A stretch of 64,000 bases of DNA from RGIG8775 sp045128735 (GTDB taxonomy: Bacteria > Bacillota > Clostridia > Oscillospirales > CAG-272). The stretch spans positions 62,001 through 126,000 of the forward strand of contig JBGVRT010000052.1 in NCBI GenBank assembly GCA_045128735.1. Reading direction: 5' to 3'. The notes under the pieces were generated by a model. It was not told where the DNA came from and ran no database searches. It saw only the letters and a list, made by a program, of their open reading frames with translations. The position numbers and the translations under genes were made by a program. The number at the start of each line of letters is the position of its first letter. The first letter of the stretch is position 1. Positions 15,872 to 24,303 of this stretch are shown here, one piece after another.

Positions 15872-17407
15872 ATGAAAAAATTTGCTAATTGGGTGAAAAA
15901 ACACAAGGCTTTGACTTTTTTTGTTGCAGTAGCGCTTGTGGCGGTGTTGGTCTTCCTTTTTGTTCCCAAAAATGAAAGCGCGGGATATACCGAGGAAATC
16001 GCCGCGCACAGAGACATAGTTACCTATAACAGCTTTGTCGGAAACGTAGGATTCACCGAGGAAATGAACGTGCTTTCGATGGCATCGGCAAAAATAACCG
16101 AGGTGCTTTTTGAGGTCGGCGATCACGTTTCAAAGGGCGACGTTATTGCAAAGCTTGACAGCGAAAATTTAGAGCATAATATAAAGCAGACCGAGCTCGC
16201 GCTTGAAACACAGCGAAAGGCAAACGAGCATGCGCTTGCCGATGCGCAGAGAGCCTACGACAATTTCAAATATACACTTGACAACGGACTTAATTCGACC
16301 CTTAATAACGTAAAGGTGCAGAAGGCAAACGCCGAGAAAAATCTCAATACGCTTATGGATAGCTTTGACGATTATATCGAAATGCTTGAATCCACGCTTG
16401 AGCACTATCCTCTTGCATCGGGAATGATTGACGCCAAAAATGCGTATTATTACGCGAAGGATATCTATGATGAATACAAGACGTTCGTTGAGAATAAGAG
16501 AGCGCAATTCGGAGATTCGCCTACGGAAGAGGAAAGCAGGGAGCTTGAAAAGTATATAAATCTTCTTGAAGAGCGCAAGGTTGCGCTTGAAAACGCCTAC
16601 GCCGATTACGAAATCGCAATAAATAATTACGCAGATTACAATGATGCAAGCTTCAAGGTCGTTGTTGATAACCTTGAAAATGCTACCACAGCGTACAACA
16701 ATGCTTGTGAGGCATATAATTCGGTTGAGCTTCAGCTTGACCAACAGCTTGCGAGCTATGAGGCGGCGCTTAATAAGGCAAAGGACACTCTTACCCTTGA
16801 AAGCGCTGAGAATGACCTTAAAAAGCTTAAAGATACTCTTGAGGATTATTCGGTTACCGCACCCTGTAACGGAATTATTACCTCGCTTAACCTTGACGAG
16901 GGCAATATGACCGCCGCAGGCTCTGTTGCCGCAACAGTATCAAATCTCGCCGAGCTTGAAATTTCTATAAAGGTAGACGAGTATTCTATTCTCAACACTC
17001 AGGTCGGTAAAGAAGTGGATATTTATATCGACTCAATTGACAGAGTGTATAAGGGAGTTATAACCTACGTTGCAAGCAATGCGACGATTGAGGGCGGTGT
17101 TTCGTATTTCAAGGCAGCCGTTGAGTTTAACGCCGACGAATACGTGCGCGGCGGTATGAGCGTCGAGGTACGGCTTGTAAAAACGCAAAGCCTCGGTGCT
17201 GTAAGCGTTGCGGTTGACGCGGTGGAGTACCGTGACGACAACACAGCATACGTTCTTGTTTACGGCGCAGACGGTCATCTTGAGGAGCGCAACGTCACTC
17301 TCGGTGTATCCGACGGAATCCACATAGAGATAACTGATGGGCTTGCTGAGGGAGATAAAATATACTATATCCCGAGCAACTTTATCTTTATGATTCCCGG
17401 AATGTGA
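15872..17407 (+). CDS. HlyD/MacA/YknX-type periplasmic-adaptor-like subunit of an ABC exporter
   Basis: This 511-residue protein has one N-terminal membrane anchor (about residues 13-32), a first half-lipoyl/barrel segment (KITEVLFEVGDHVSKGDVIAKLD, about 70-92), a long coiled coil of about 220 residues (about 95-320), the second lipoyl half (SVTAPCNGIITSLNLDEGN) and beta-barrel domains to the end. This is the membrane-fusion adaptor of MacAB/YknXYZ-type systems. The coil is longer than in typical MacA or YknX (about 370-380 residues in total). It is the first gene of an adaptor-ATPase-permease operon. The substrate (peptide, toxin or antibiotic) is unknown. Confidence 0.88.
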   Translation: MKKFANWVKKHKALTFFVAVALVAVLVFLFVPKNESAGYTEEIAAHRDIVTYNSFVGNVGFTEEMNVLSMASAKITEVLFEVGDHVSKGDVIAKLDSENLEHNIKQTELALETQRKANEHALADAQRAYDNFKYTLDNGLNSTLNNVKVQKANAEKNLNTLMDSFDDYIEMLESTLEHYPLASGMIDAKNAYYYAKDIYDEYKTFVENKRAQFGDSPTEEESRELEKYINLLEERKVALENAYADYEIAINNYADYNDASFKVVVDNLENATTAYNNACEAYNSVELQLDQQLASYEAALNKAKDTLTLESAENDLKKLKDTLEDYSVTAPCNGIITSLNLDEGNMTAAGSVAATVSNLAELEISIKVDEYSILNTQVGKEVDIYIDSIDRVYKGVITYVASNATIEGGVSYFKAAVEFNADEYVRGGMSVEVRLVKTQSLGAVSVAVDAVEYRDDNTAYVLVYGADGHLEERNVTLGVSDGIHIEITDGLAEGDKIYYIPSNFIFMIPGM

Positions 17408-17415
17408 GGCGAGCG

Positions 17416-18141
17416 ATGAATTTGCACAGTGAAGTGAACAAAAAAGAGGAACGCAAAAAAATACTCTCTATGAAGGGAATATTCAAGGAGTATAAAATGG
17501 GCGAGGAGACCTCGGTGGTTCTTAAGGGCATTGACCTTGACGTATATGAGGGCGAATTTCTTGCGGTGCTCGGTCCTTCCGGTAGCGGTAAATCAACGCT
17601 GATGAATATAATCGGCTGTCTTGATACTCCCACAAAGGGCGAATATTATCTTTCGGGAAGACATATTGCGAACCAGGATGAAAAAGAGCTTGCGAAAATA
17701 AGAAGCAAGGAAATTGGCTTTATCTTTCAGTCCTTCCACCTGCTTCAAAGACAAACCGCACTTGAAAATGTGGAATTGCCTCTTATATATGCTGGCTTGC
17801 CCCAAAAGCAACGCACCGAACGTGCGTCTGAAATGCTCCGCAGAGTTGGGCTTGAAGATAAGTTTTATCATTATCCAAACCAAATGTCGGGCGGTCAGCA
17901 ACAGCGCGTAGCTATCGCACGTGCCATAGCAACCAACCCTACTATTCTGCTTGCCGACGAGCCTACAGGTGCGCTTGACCAAAAGACGGGTGCGCAGGTA
18001 ATGGATATTTTCAATGAGCTGAATGCCGAGGGAAGAACCATTATTATGATAACCCACGACGTAAATATAGCACGCCACGCAAAGCGGATAGTTCGCATAC
18101 TTGACGGCAATCTCAGCGAGGGAGGTGTCGAGGATGCTTAA
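17416..18141 (+). CDS. MacB/YknY-type ABC exporter ATPase
   Basis: A 241-residue ATPase of the LolD/MacB/FtsE class with Walker A (GPSGSGKST), Q-loop (FIFQSFHLL), signature (MSGGQQQRVAIARA), Walker B (LLADEPTGALD) and switch His (ITHD). It pairs with the FtsX-type permease that follows and powers the adaptor complex. The start is ATG 17416, with GAGGCGAG just upstream; a GTG at 17404 overlaps the adaptor stop and lies before that site. The 3' end overlaps the permease gene by 8 bases. Confidence 0.93.
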   Translation: MNLHSEVNKKEERKKILSMKGIFKEYKMGEETSVVLKGIDLDVYEGEFLAVLGPSGSGKSTLMNIIGCLDTPTKGEYYLSGRHIANQDEKELAKIRSKEIGFIFQSFHLLQRQTALENVELPLIYAGLPQKQRTERASEMLRRVGLEDKFYHYPNQMSGGQQQRVAIARAIATNPTILLADEPTGALDQKTGAQVMDIFNELNAEGRTIIMITHDVNIARHAKRIVRILDGNLSEGGVEDA

Positions 18142-19336
18142 ATTCGGTCTTGTAAGACAAAGCTTCAAGATGTCTGTTCAGAATATTATGAGCAATAAAA
18201 TGCGCTCATTCCTTACTATGCTCGGAATAATAATCGGTGTTGCGGCGGTCATTGCGCTTGTTACAACGGTTTCGGGTGTGTCGGATTATATGATGAACGA
18301 GTTTTCAAGTATGGGCGCGGGCTCGCTGACAGTCAGCGCAAATGGAACTGCTCTCAAGCAGGGGCTTTCGGAGCACGAGCTTGAGGAGATTGAACAGCTT
18401 GATAACGTAAAGGGAATTTCTCCCTCTGTCAGCGTTTCCACCAAGGTGGTTCGCGACGGAAAGGTCAGCAACGAAGTAAGCGTATCGGGTAAGAATCACT
18501 CCTACTTTATCAAGAACAATGAGGTGGTTCTCCACGGCAGACCTCTTGTTGAGAGCGATATGTCGGGAGACGTGTACGTTTGTATAATTGACCAGACCTG
18601 CGCACAGACCTTTTTTCCCGGCGAAGTGCCGATAGGGAAATACTTGAAAATAGGCGGAATACAATATCTTGTTGTCGGTCTCTGCGATAAGTCTGACGAC
18701 CTGATGGCGGCAATGATGGGCGGCAACGGCGACGGAAGCATATATATCCCATATAAAAACGCCCTTACAATGAATGGCAGAAACAGCGTCACAAGTCTTG
18801 AGGTTTACGTTGAGGATACCACGCATACTGACGAGGTGGTGGATAGACTTGAACAGCTGCTTGATAATGCCTTTAATCACGAGGACAGCGCCTATAACGT
18901 GTTTAATATGGACAGCCTGCTTACTATGATGAACACAATGAACGATATGATGACAAGCCTGCTTGCGGGAATTGCTTCAATCGCTCTTGTGGTGGGCGGA
19001 ATAGGCATTATGAATATGATGCTTGTAAGCGTTACCGAGAGGACTAAGGAAATAGGTCTCAGAAAAGCACTCGGAGCAGAGCCGAGCATTATTCAGCTTC
19101 AGTTCTTGCTTGAATCGATAATTCTGTCTGTTATCGGCGGAATTCTCGGAATATTGCTTGGAGAAACGGTTTCCTATATTCTGACGACTACGCTTATGGA
19201 TATCGCGTTTACAATTGACCTGGGCGCGGTATCACTCGGATTTTTCTTCTCACTTGCTGTTGGTGTCATATTCGGATGGGCACCTGCAAGACGCGCGAGC
19301 CGTCTTAACCCAATCGATGCACTCCGAAGCGAATAA
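18134..19336 (+). CDS. MacB/YknZ-type FtsX-family ABC permease
   Basis: This 400-residue permease has one N-terminal transmembrane helix (about residues 20-45), a large extracytoplasmic MacB-PCD-like domain (about 50-265) and three C-terminal helices in the FtsX domain (about 275-400, with VTERTKEIGLRKALGA). This is the standard mechanotransmission layout. It starts at ATG 18134, 8 bases after GGAGG and inside the end of the ATPase gene, so translation is probably coupled. It completes an exporter that likely moves peptides or drugs out of the cell envelope. Confidence 0.92.
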   Translation: MLKFGLVRQSFKMSVQNIMSNKMRSFLTMLGIIIGVAAVIALVTTVSGVSDYMMNEFSSMGAGSLTVSANGTALKQGLSEHELEEIEQLDNVKGISPSVSVSTKVVRDGKVSNEVSVSGKNHSYFIKNNEVVLHGRPLVESDMSGDVYVCIIDQTCAQTFFPGEVPIGKYLKIGGIQYLVVGLCDKSDDLMAAMMGGNGDGSIYIPYKNALTMNGRNSVTSLEVYVEDTTHTDEVVDRLEQLLDNAFNHEDSAYNVFNMDSLLTMMNTMNDMMTSLLAGIASIALVVGGIGIMNMMLVSVTERTKEIGLRKALGAEPSIIQLQFLLESIILSVIGGILGILLGETVSYILTTTLMDIAFTIDLGAVSLGFFFSLAVGVIFGWAPARRASRLNPIDALRSE

Positions 19337-19342
19337 AATTCC

Positions 19343-19376
19343 AAAGCCCTTGACAGTTTTTGTCAGGGGCTTTTTT
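19343..19376 (+). terminator. Rho-independent terminator after the exporter operon
   Basis: A 13-base-pair stem with one G-U pair (19343-19355 with 19361-19373) and a 5-base loop runs into six T residues. Confidence 0.92.
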
Positions 19377-19407
19377 GAATATAACTCGATACTTCCTGTC
19401 AATACTT
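19376..19407 (+). promoter_or_regulatory. Possible forespore-type (sigma-F/sigma-G) promoter of sigG
   Basis: TGAATA (19376-19381) matches the sigma-G -35 pattern. AATACTT (19401-19407) matches five of seven positions of the -10 pattern CATACTA, including its ATACT core. The 19-base spacer is one longer than usual. No sigma-A promoter is visible here. This is tentative. Confidence 0.33.
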
Positions 19408-19436
19408 TTTGTGGAAAGAAACACAGGAGAATCCCA

Positions 19437-20210
19437 ATGTATTACAATAAAGTCGAAATATGCGGAGTTAATACCTCTGCCCTTAAAACATTGAACGACG
19501 AGGAAAAACGCTATTTGCTTCAGCGAAGCCGAGAAGGCGACGAGCAGGCACGGCACAAATTGATATACGGAAATCTTCGTCTTGTTTTAAGTATAATTCA
19601 AAGATTTACAAGCCGAAACGAAAATCCCGACGATCTTTTTCAGGTTGGCTGTATAGGACTTATAAAAGCTGTAGACAACTTTAATCTTGAACTTGAAGTC
19701 AAGTTTTCCACCTACGCCGTGCCTATGATAATCGGAGAGATTCGCAGATACCTCAGAGATAATACCTCAATAAGAATCAGCCGTTCCACAAGAGATATGG
19801 CATACCGTTCCTTGCAGGCGAGAGAGGAGCTTGTGGCGCAGAACGAGCGCGAGCCCACAGCCGACGAAATTGCCGCAAAAATCGGTGAGCCGCGGGAGAT
19901 AGTGGTAAGAGCTATGGAGGCGATAATAGAGCCAATATCGCTTTATGAGCCCGTGTTCAGCGAAAACGGAGATTCGCTTTACGTTATGGATCAGCTAAGC
20001 GATTCGGCGAGCAGTGATGAAATCTGGCTTGAAAGCATTGCCCTCAGAGAGGCTATGAGAACGCTTAACGAGAGGGAACGCAAAATAATAAATTTACGCT
20101 TTTTCAAAAACAAAACGCAAGTAGAGATTGCCGAGGAAATAGGAATATCACAAGCTCAGGTATCCCGACTTGAAAAGGGCGCGCTTGAAAGAATGAGAAA
20201 ACAGATATAG
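19437..20210 (+). CDS. sigG: RNA polymerase sporulation sigma factor SigG
   Basis: SigG directs late gene expression in the forespore. The protein has 257 residues. It begins with the nearly invariant SigG leader MYYNKVEICGVNTS, which in Bacillus contacts the anti-sigma factor SpoIIAB/CsfB region. It then has region 2 (DDLFQVGCIGLIKAVDNF, FSTYAVPMIIGEIRRYLRD), region 3 and the region 4 helix-turn-helix (TQVEIAEEIGISQAQVSRLEKGA). AGGAG lies 8 bases before ATG 19437. The open frame extends far upstream into the permease gene, but that part is not family-like. In Bacillus sigG follows sigE; here it stands alone. Confidence 0.95.
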   Translation: MYYNKVEICGVNTSALKTLNDEEKRYLLQRSREGDEQARHKLIYGNLRLVLSIIQRFTSRNENPDDLFQVGCIGLIKAVDNFNLELEVKFSTYAVPMIIGEIRRYLRDNTSIRISRSTRDMAYRSLQAREELVAQNEREPTADEIAAKIGEPREIVVRAMEAIIEPISLYEPVFSENGDSLYVMDQLSDSASSDEIWLESIALREAMRTLNERERKIINLRFFKNKTQVEIAEEIGISQAQVSRLEKGALERMRKQI

Positions 20211-20214
20211 AAAG

Positions 20215-20241
20215 AGAGGCTGAGCACGGGGCTCAGCCTCT
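20215..20241. terminator. Hairpin between sigG and the ireB operon (bidirectional terminator)
   Basis: A perfect 11-base-pair GC-rich stem (20215-20225 with 20231-20241) sits between converging genes. The T-rich tail is better on the minus strand (CTCTTTCT) than on the plus strand. Confidence 0.75.
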
Positions 20242-20248
20242 TAGGTTG

Positions 20249-21100
20249 TTAGTCTTCGGTTGGCGGTGTTTCTTCGCCGTCAGCTTTTGTTTCTTCTGTG
20301 TCGTCGGAAAGCAGTTCTTCCACGTCAATAGTTTGTTCAACGTTTTCGTCGGGTTTAAGGGGAAGCCTCTTTCTTGCAAATAAATAAACCACCGCGCCTA
20401 CGGGAAGCAAAATATTAAAGTCGATTCGCTCCTCAAGCAGGCTGAACTCCAAATCTGAAAGCGACAGAATCACCCCTACGCCCACGTTTGCGCTGAAGTG
20501 TTCACGAGCAGATGAAACGGTAATCAGCAGACCCGCAAGAATTATAAAAATCCAAAGCGGCTTGAGCTTGAGGTTGCGCTTTACGCAGTCTATCAGCATC
20601 CAAGCGGCAAACGCCACAAAGAGCAGGGAAAGGACCTTTAATATTGCGTTGATAAGCTTGAAAGTACCTTCTTTGCTTGCAAAATCGGTTACGTCGTTTA
20701 CATTGATATCAAGCAGCTCACCCGTGTTCGGGTCGGTTAACGTTTCAATCGACGCAATCCTTCCTCCGGGAACGGTGAGCTTAAAGGTTACTTCTTTGGT
20801 TGAAACCCCATTTGTAGTGTTTTCATACCATCCTACAGCGCGAAGCTCGTATTCCTTTTCATCGCCAAACACGGAGTTCAGTTCTTTTATAGATTCTTCG
20901 GATATTTCTTCGGGAAGCGCGCTTTCGCTTGTGAAAGCGTCAAGCACAGTAATACATATCACCTTTTCGCCTGCCGAATTTTTCTCAATAATAGCGGCTA
21001 TTTCATCCTCAAACGTTTTAAGGATATTTCCGCACGATGAAAGGCAGAGTGTAAGAGTAAGTAAGGCTAATATAAGTGCTGTAAGTCGAGTTCTTTTCAT
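20249..21100 (-). CDS. Predicted lipoprotein with three C-terminal membrane helices
   Basis: I do not recognise this 283-residue protein. It starts with a lipoprotein signal (LTLCLSSC, Cys near residue 23). It continues with an extracytoplasmic domain of about 125 residues, then about three membrane segments (about 155-170, 182-200 and 225-245), and ends in an acidic, Glu/Asp/Thr-rich tail of about 35 residues. It is the last gene of the ireB-ribF-dacA-like operon, 16 bases after the carboxypeptidase homologue, so a cell-envelope role is plausible but not shown. Confidence 0.7.
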   Translation of the reverse strand: MKRTRLTALILALLTLTLCLSSCGNILKTFEDEIAAIIEKNSAGEKVICITVLDAFTSESALPEEISEESIKELNSVFGDEKEYELRAVGWYENTTNGVSTKEVTFKLTVPGGRIASIETLTDPNTGELLDINVNDVTDFASKEGTFKLINAILKVLSLLFVAFAAWMLIDCVKRNLKLKPLWIFIILAGLLITVSSAREHFSANVGVGVILSLSDLEFSLLEERIDFNILLPVGAVVYLFARKRLPLKPDENVEQTIDVEELLSDDTEETKADGEETPPTED

Positions 21101-21116
21101 ATTGTTCTCACTTTCG

Positions 21117-22433
21117 TTAATAATAGCGTCTGCGTCTGCGCTTTTCCTTTTTTCGTCCGCCGCTTGTTTTTATTTTATAATAAACAAACGCGCCTATAGC
21201 AAGCAAAAGCGGAATAATAAACAGAGGATTCTGAGTCAGCTTTTTCATATGGAACATAAATATCAAAAATCCGTGGGAATCAATAGCTTTTTCAGTAATC
21301 AAATCAGCCTCATCAAGCAGATTTCCGTTGTAATATGCCTTTATTTTGCCTACCTTGTGCCCCTCCTCGAACGGAGCGTCAAGCGTCTCATAGTCAAGCT
21401 CGGTGACGAATTCTATTTCTTTATCGGGTTCAACGCCCGAATACATAAGCGAGGAAAGCTCCTTGCTCATTTTTATATTGACCTTGTCGTCGGTTGCCGA
21501 AAATTTTACGGGAAGGGAGGTTATAACTGCCTTTTGTGATTTCAGCTTTATAACCGAAAAGTTGACAAGCGCGTAGCGAAGTGTGTTTTTCGCTACTTTA
21601 TAGGCGTAATTTTCATCGGGGTCTGAAGCGTCGCCGCCCATTACCACGCATACGTAGGAAAGCCCGTCAAGCCTTCCTGCCGTAACAACACAATCTCCGC
21701 CCTCGTCGGTGGCTCCCGCGTTCATACCTTCAGCGTAGGAGTAGTAATAGTCCTCGGTCATACTTGTGGTGATAAGATAGTTGCGGTTGTATAGGGTAAA
21801 TTCACCGCTGTCACCCGTTACCGATACCGTGTGCTTGATTGCCTTTGTAATGGCGAAAAGCTCGGAGTTTTCAAGAATTTCAAGACCTATAAGCGCGGTG
21901 TCGTAGGCGGTTGTTACCATCTTTTCATCGTGCAGTCCGGTCGGGTTTGTGTAGTGGGTGTTTGCGGCACCTATTTCCTTGGCTTTTTTGTTCATAAGGT
22001 CGCAAAAGCTTTCTACGCTTCCCGCAACCGCAAATGCGAGGATGTTGGCGGCATCGTTGTAACCGCCGATGAGCAGAGCGTAGAGAAGATCCTCAACGCT
22101 TATCGCTTCGCCCGTCTTCAAGCCGAGATGACGCCCCGTTGTGGCGTTCAGCATTTCCTTTGTGACTGTTATTTTTTCGGTCAGGCGACCTACAAAAGTA
22201 TCGTGAACCACCAAAGCCGTCATAAGCTTTACCGTGGAAGTGGGATATATTTTCTTGTGTACCTCTTTTTGAAGCACTATTTTTCTGTGCTCTGCGTTAA
22301 CAACGCAAACTGCATCTACGTTTGCCATTGACGGCTGTCCCTCAATGGCAAGAGCAGGGAGAATAAAGCTTGCTCCGAGTGTGAGTAAAACAAGAAAAAG
22401 AGACAAAGCTCTTATGCAAAAGTTTTTTTTCAT
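21117..22433 (-). CDS. DacA-like D-Ala-D-Ala carboxypeptidase homologue with altered active-site motifs
   Basis: A 438-residue secreted and anchored member of the class A low-mass PBP (peptidase S11) family: signal peptide (about 1-28), penicillin-binding domain (about 35-270), PBP5-like C-terminal beta domain, one C-terminal membrane helix (about 405-425) and a basic tail. SxxK is intact (S66-T-V-K69). The SxN position reads GYN (residues 124-126) and KTG reads NAG (238-240), so two usual catalytic residues are replaced. It may be a substrate-binding or regulatory homologue rather than an active carboxypeptidase. The start is ATG 22433, 9 bases after AGGAGG; the frame extends further upstream but overlaps ribF. 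Confidence 0.85.
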   Translation of the reverse strand: MKKNFCIRALSLFLVLLTLGASFILPALAIEGQPSMANVDAVCVVNAEHRKIVLQKEVHKKIYPTSTVKLMTALVVHDTFVGRLTEKITVTKEMLNATTGRHLGLKTGEAISVEDLLYALLIGGYNDAANILAFAVAGSVESFCDLMNKKAKEIGAANTHYTNPTGLHDEKMVTTAYDTALIGLEILENSELFAITKAIKHTVSVTGDSGEFTLYNRNYLITTSMTEDYYYSYAEGMNAGATDEGGDCVVTAGRLDGLSYVCVVMGGDASDPDENYAYKVAKNTLRYALVNFSVIKLKSQKAVITSLPVKFSATDDKVNIKMSKELSSLMYSGVEPDKEIEFVTELDYETLDAPFEEGHKVGKIKAYYNGNLLDEADLITEKAIDSHGFLIFMFHMKKLTQNPLFIIPLLLAIGAFVYYKIKTSGGRKKEKRRRRRYY

Positions 22434-22437
22434 AAGG

Positions 22438-23379
22438 CTATGCCTCCTTGCTCTTAAAATATTTTTCGGTTTGTCTGATGTCCTCGTTAATCTGCGACTT
22501 AAGCGCATCGACAGAATCAAATTTTTTCTCTCCGCGCAGACGCTTTATAAATTCCACACGCACGTTTTTGCCGTATAGATTTCCCTTAAAATCAAGAATA
22601 TAGGTTTCGCAGTTGATAAACGGGTTGTCTGTGACCGAAGGGCGGTATCCGAAATTTGAAACCGAGCCGTATTTTTTGCCGTCTATTACCGTCTGTGAAA
22701 TATAAATTCCGTTTTTGGGTTTTGCCATTCCTTCGGGAATATTCTGATTTATGGTGGGAATACCCAACTTTCTGCCAAGCTGTTTCCCGTGAACCACCTC
22801 GGCGCAAAACGAATAGTTGCGACCGAGCAGGGCGTTAGCTTCCTCAATATTCCCCTCGGAAATCAAATTTCTTATAAGGCTTGAACTTATTGACCTTTCA
22901 CCGCTTACAACCTTTTCAACTATCTCTGCGTTGCCATTCATAAGCTCCTTGAGTGTCTCGGCGTTGCCGTGCGCGTCTCTGCCGAATCTGAAATTGTAGC
23001 CGCAAACCGCGAATACACAGCCGCACTCCTTTTTGAGAATTTCGTCAACGAACAGTTCGGGCGAATATCCGCCAATGTCCTCAAAATCGTAAACAAACGC
23101 AACGTCAAGCCCCATATCGGCAAAAAGCCGAAGCTTTTGTTCAAGGTCAGCCAAATGGGGAAGGGCGGTGCCGTTTATTATCTCAAAGGGAGAGCGGTTA
23201 AAAAACCACGCCCCGCTTTTGATATCCTTATCAGCACCGCGCAGATATTCTGTTTTTCGCACCGTCTCGTCAATCAGCCGTCGGTGCCCAAGATGAACGC
23301 CGTCAAAATTGCCGAGGCAAAGTACCGTCTTTTTCGGAGGCTCGCATTCTGTTACACTCCGCAGATCAATAACCTTCAT
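22438..23379 (-). CDS. ribF: Bifunctional riboflavin kinase/FAD synthetase RibF
   Basis: RibF makes FMN from riboflavin and then FAD. The N-terminal nucleotidyltransferase domain has GNFDGVHLGHR (about residue 23) and the ISSSLIR element (about 170). The C-terminal riboflavin kinase domain (about 185-305) has GRKLGIPTINQ and the usual NGIY and GYRPSVTDN motifs. At 313 residues it has full length. No FMN riboswitch lies upstream; it follows ireB by 7 bases and is read from that promoter. Confidence 0.95.
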   Translation of the reverse strand: MKVIDLRSVTECEPPKKTVLCLGNFDGVHLGHRRLIDETVRKTEYLRGADKDIKSGAWFFNRSPFEIINGTALPHLADLEQKLRLFADMGLDVAFVYDFEDIGGYSPELFVDEILKKECGCVFAVCGYNFRFGRDAHGNAETLKELMNGNAEIVEKVVSGERSISSSLIRNLISEGNIEEANALLGRNYSFCAEVVHGKQLGRKLGIPTINQNIPEGMAKPKNGIYISQTVIDGKKYGSVSNFGYRPSVTDNPFINCETYILDFKGNLYGKNVRVEFIKRLRGEKKFDSVDALKSQINEDIRQTEKYFKSKEA

Positions 23380-23386
23380 GGGGAAT

Positions 23387-23650
23387 TTATTTTACTCCCA
23401 GATAATTCTTTACAAGCTCGTTGAGAAGCTCGTCGCGGTCGATATAGCGGATCAGCGCACGCGCGTTTTTGTAGTTTGTTATGTAGGTGGGGTCCTCGGA
23501 AAGAAGATAGCCTACTATCTGGTTAATGGGGTTGTAGCCCTTTTCGCTAAGCGCGATGTAGATTTCCTTAAGAATTTTCTTCGTGTCGGTTTTGCCGTCC
23601 TTGGCAATAGTAAACTTCTGTGTTGCTTCGTTAGGTGTTTTGTTGAGCAT
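23387..23650 (-). CDS. ireB: IreB-family regulatory phosphoprotein (UPF0297/DUF965)
   Basis: IreB is a small cytoplasmic substrate of the PASTA kinase IreK in Enterococcus and is linked to cell-wall stress and cephalosporin response. The 87-residue protein shows the family pattern (ILKEIYIALSEKGYNPINQIVGYLLSEDPTYIT and the ending LNELVKNYL). In most Firmicutes it lies between alaS and ruvX (yrrK); here neither is present, and it heads an operon with ribF, a DacA-like gene and a lipoprotein gene. The ATG has AAAGGAG 6 bases upstream. Confidence 0.92.
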   Translation of the reverse strand: MLNKTPNEATQKFTIAKDGKTDTKKILKEIYIALSEKGYNPINQIVGYLLSEDPTYITNYKNARALIRYIDRDELLNELVKNYLGVK

Positions 23651-23683
23651 ATCTTTAGTCTCCTTTGCTATGCCGTTGACTCT

Positions 23684-23712
23684 ATTATATAATATATTTG
23701 CGATTTTTTCAA
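23684..23712 (-). promoter_or_regulatory. Promoter of the ireB-ribF-dacA-like operon
   Basis: On the minus strand TTGAAA (23712-23707), a 17-base spacer and TATAAT (23689-23684). Confidence 0.85.
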
Positions 23713-23783
23713 GAGTATTTTGAAAACTTTATTGAATGGTCAATAAATATTCATAAAAAATGAATAAAATCTTCCTTTTGCGG

Positions 23784-23812
23784 TTGACTTTTTGATAAAA
23801 AAGTCTTATAAT
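23784..23812 (+). promoter_or_regulatory. Promoter of the nusB-xseA-ispA-recN operon
   Basis: TTGACT (23784-23789), a 17-base spacer and TATAAT (23807-23812), about 54 bases before nusB. It is the only clear promoter seen before the argS one at 32339, so it may serve eleven genes. Confidence 0.85.
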
Positions 23813-23865
23813 ATAGTATAATGGATATTTGTGCAATACAGCAACATTAAGAAAGGCAGCTAAAA

Positions 23866-24303
23866 ATGGCAGAACGCAAAGTAACTGTACAGGAAAAAAG
23901 AGAGCGCAGAAACGCTCTGCTTGAAATTTTGTTTGAAAGTGAGTTCAGAAAGGATGAAACTCCCGAGGAGATATTTATTATTTCCTCCGAGGAACGCGAG
24001 CTTTCACAGGAGACGTGTACTTACGTAAAAAATATGTACTTCGATCTTGAGGACAAGCTTGAAATAATAGACGGATACATCAATAAGGCATCGGAGGGAT
24101 GGAAGACAACCAGACTTTCCAAGCTGTCGCTTTGTATCCTTCGGCTTGCGGTTTACGAAATGCTTTACGTGGAGGATATTCCCGCGGTTATCTCTATAAA
24201 CGAGGCGGTTGAGCTTTCGAAGAAATACGATGACCCAAAGGCAAAGTCCTTTATAAACGGCGTTTTGAATAAGGTTAAAAACACGCTTGAAAACAATGAT
24301 TAA
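23866..24303 (+). CDS. nusB: Transcription antitermination factor NusB
   Basis: NusB binds boxA RNA with ribosomal protein S10 (NusE) and supports rRNA transcription. The 145-residue all-helical protein has the family's N-terminal RRNALLEILFESEF and C-terminal ISINEAVELSKKYDDPKAKSFINGVLNKV signature. AAAGGCAG lies about 8 bases before the ATG. Its end overlaps the TsaD-like gene by 8 bases, and it opens a large housekeeping operon. Confidence 0.95.
   Translation: MAERKVTVQEKRERRNALLEILFESEFRKDETPEEIFIISSEERELSQETCTYVKNMYFDLEDKLEIIDGYINKASEGWKTTRLSKLSLCILRLAVYEMLYVEDIPAVISINEAVELSKKYDDPKAKSFINGVLNKVKNTLENND

Noticed and set aside
19215..19436. A 74-codon upstream extension of the sigG frame
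   Set aside because: It overlaps the permease gene and its terminator. SigG proteins begin with MYYNKVEI, and a good RBS precedes that ATG.
22110..22125. A KTG tripeptide at residues 106-108 of the DacA-like protein
   Set aside because: It lies in the GLKTGE loop before the second motif, not at the position of the catalytic KTG, which reads NAG at 238-240.
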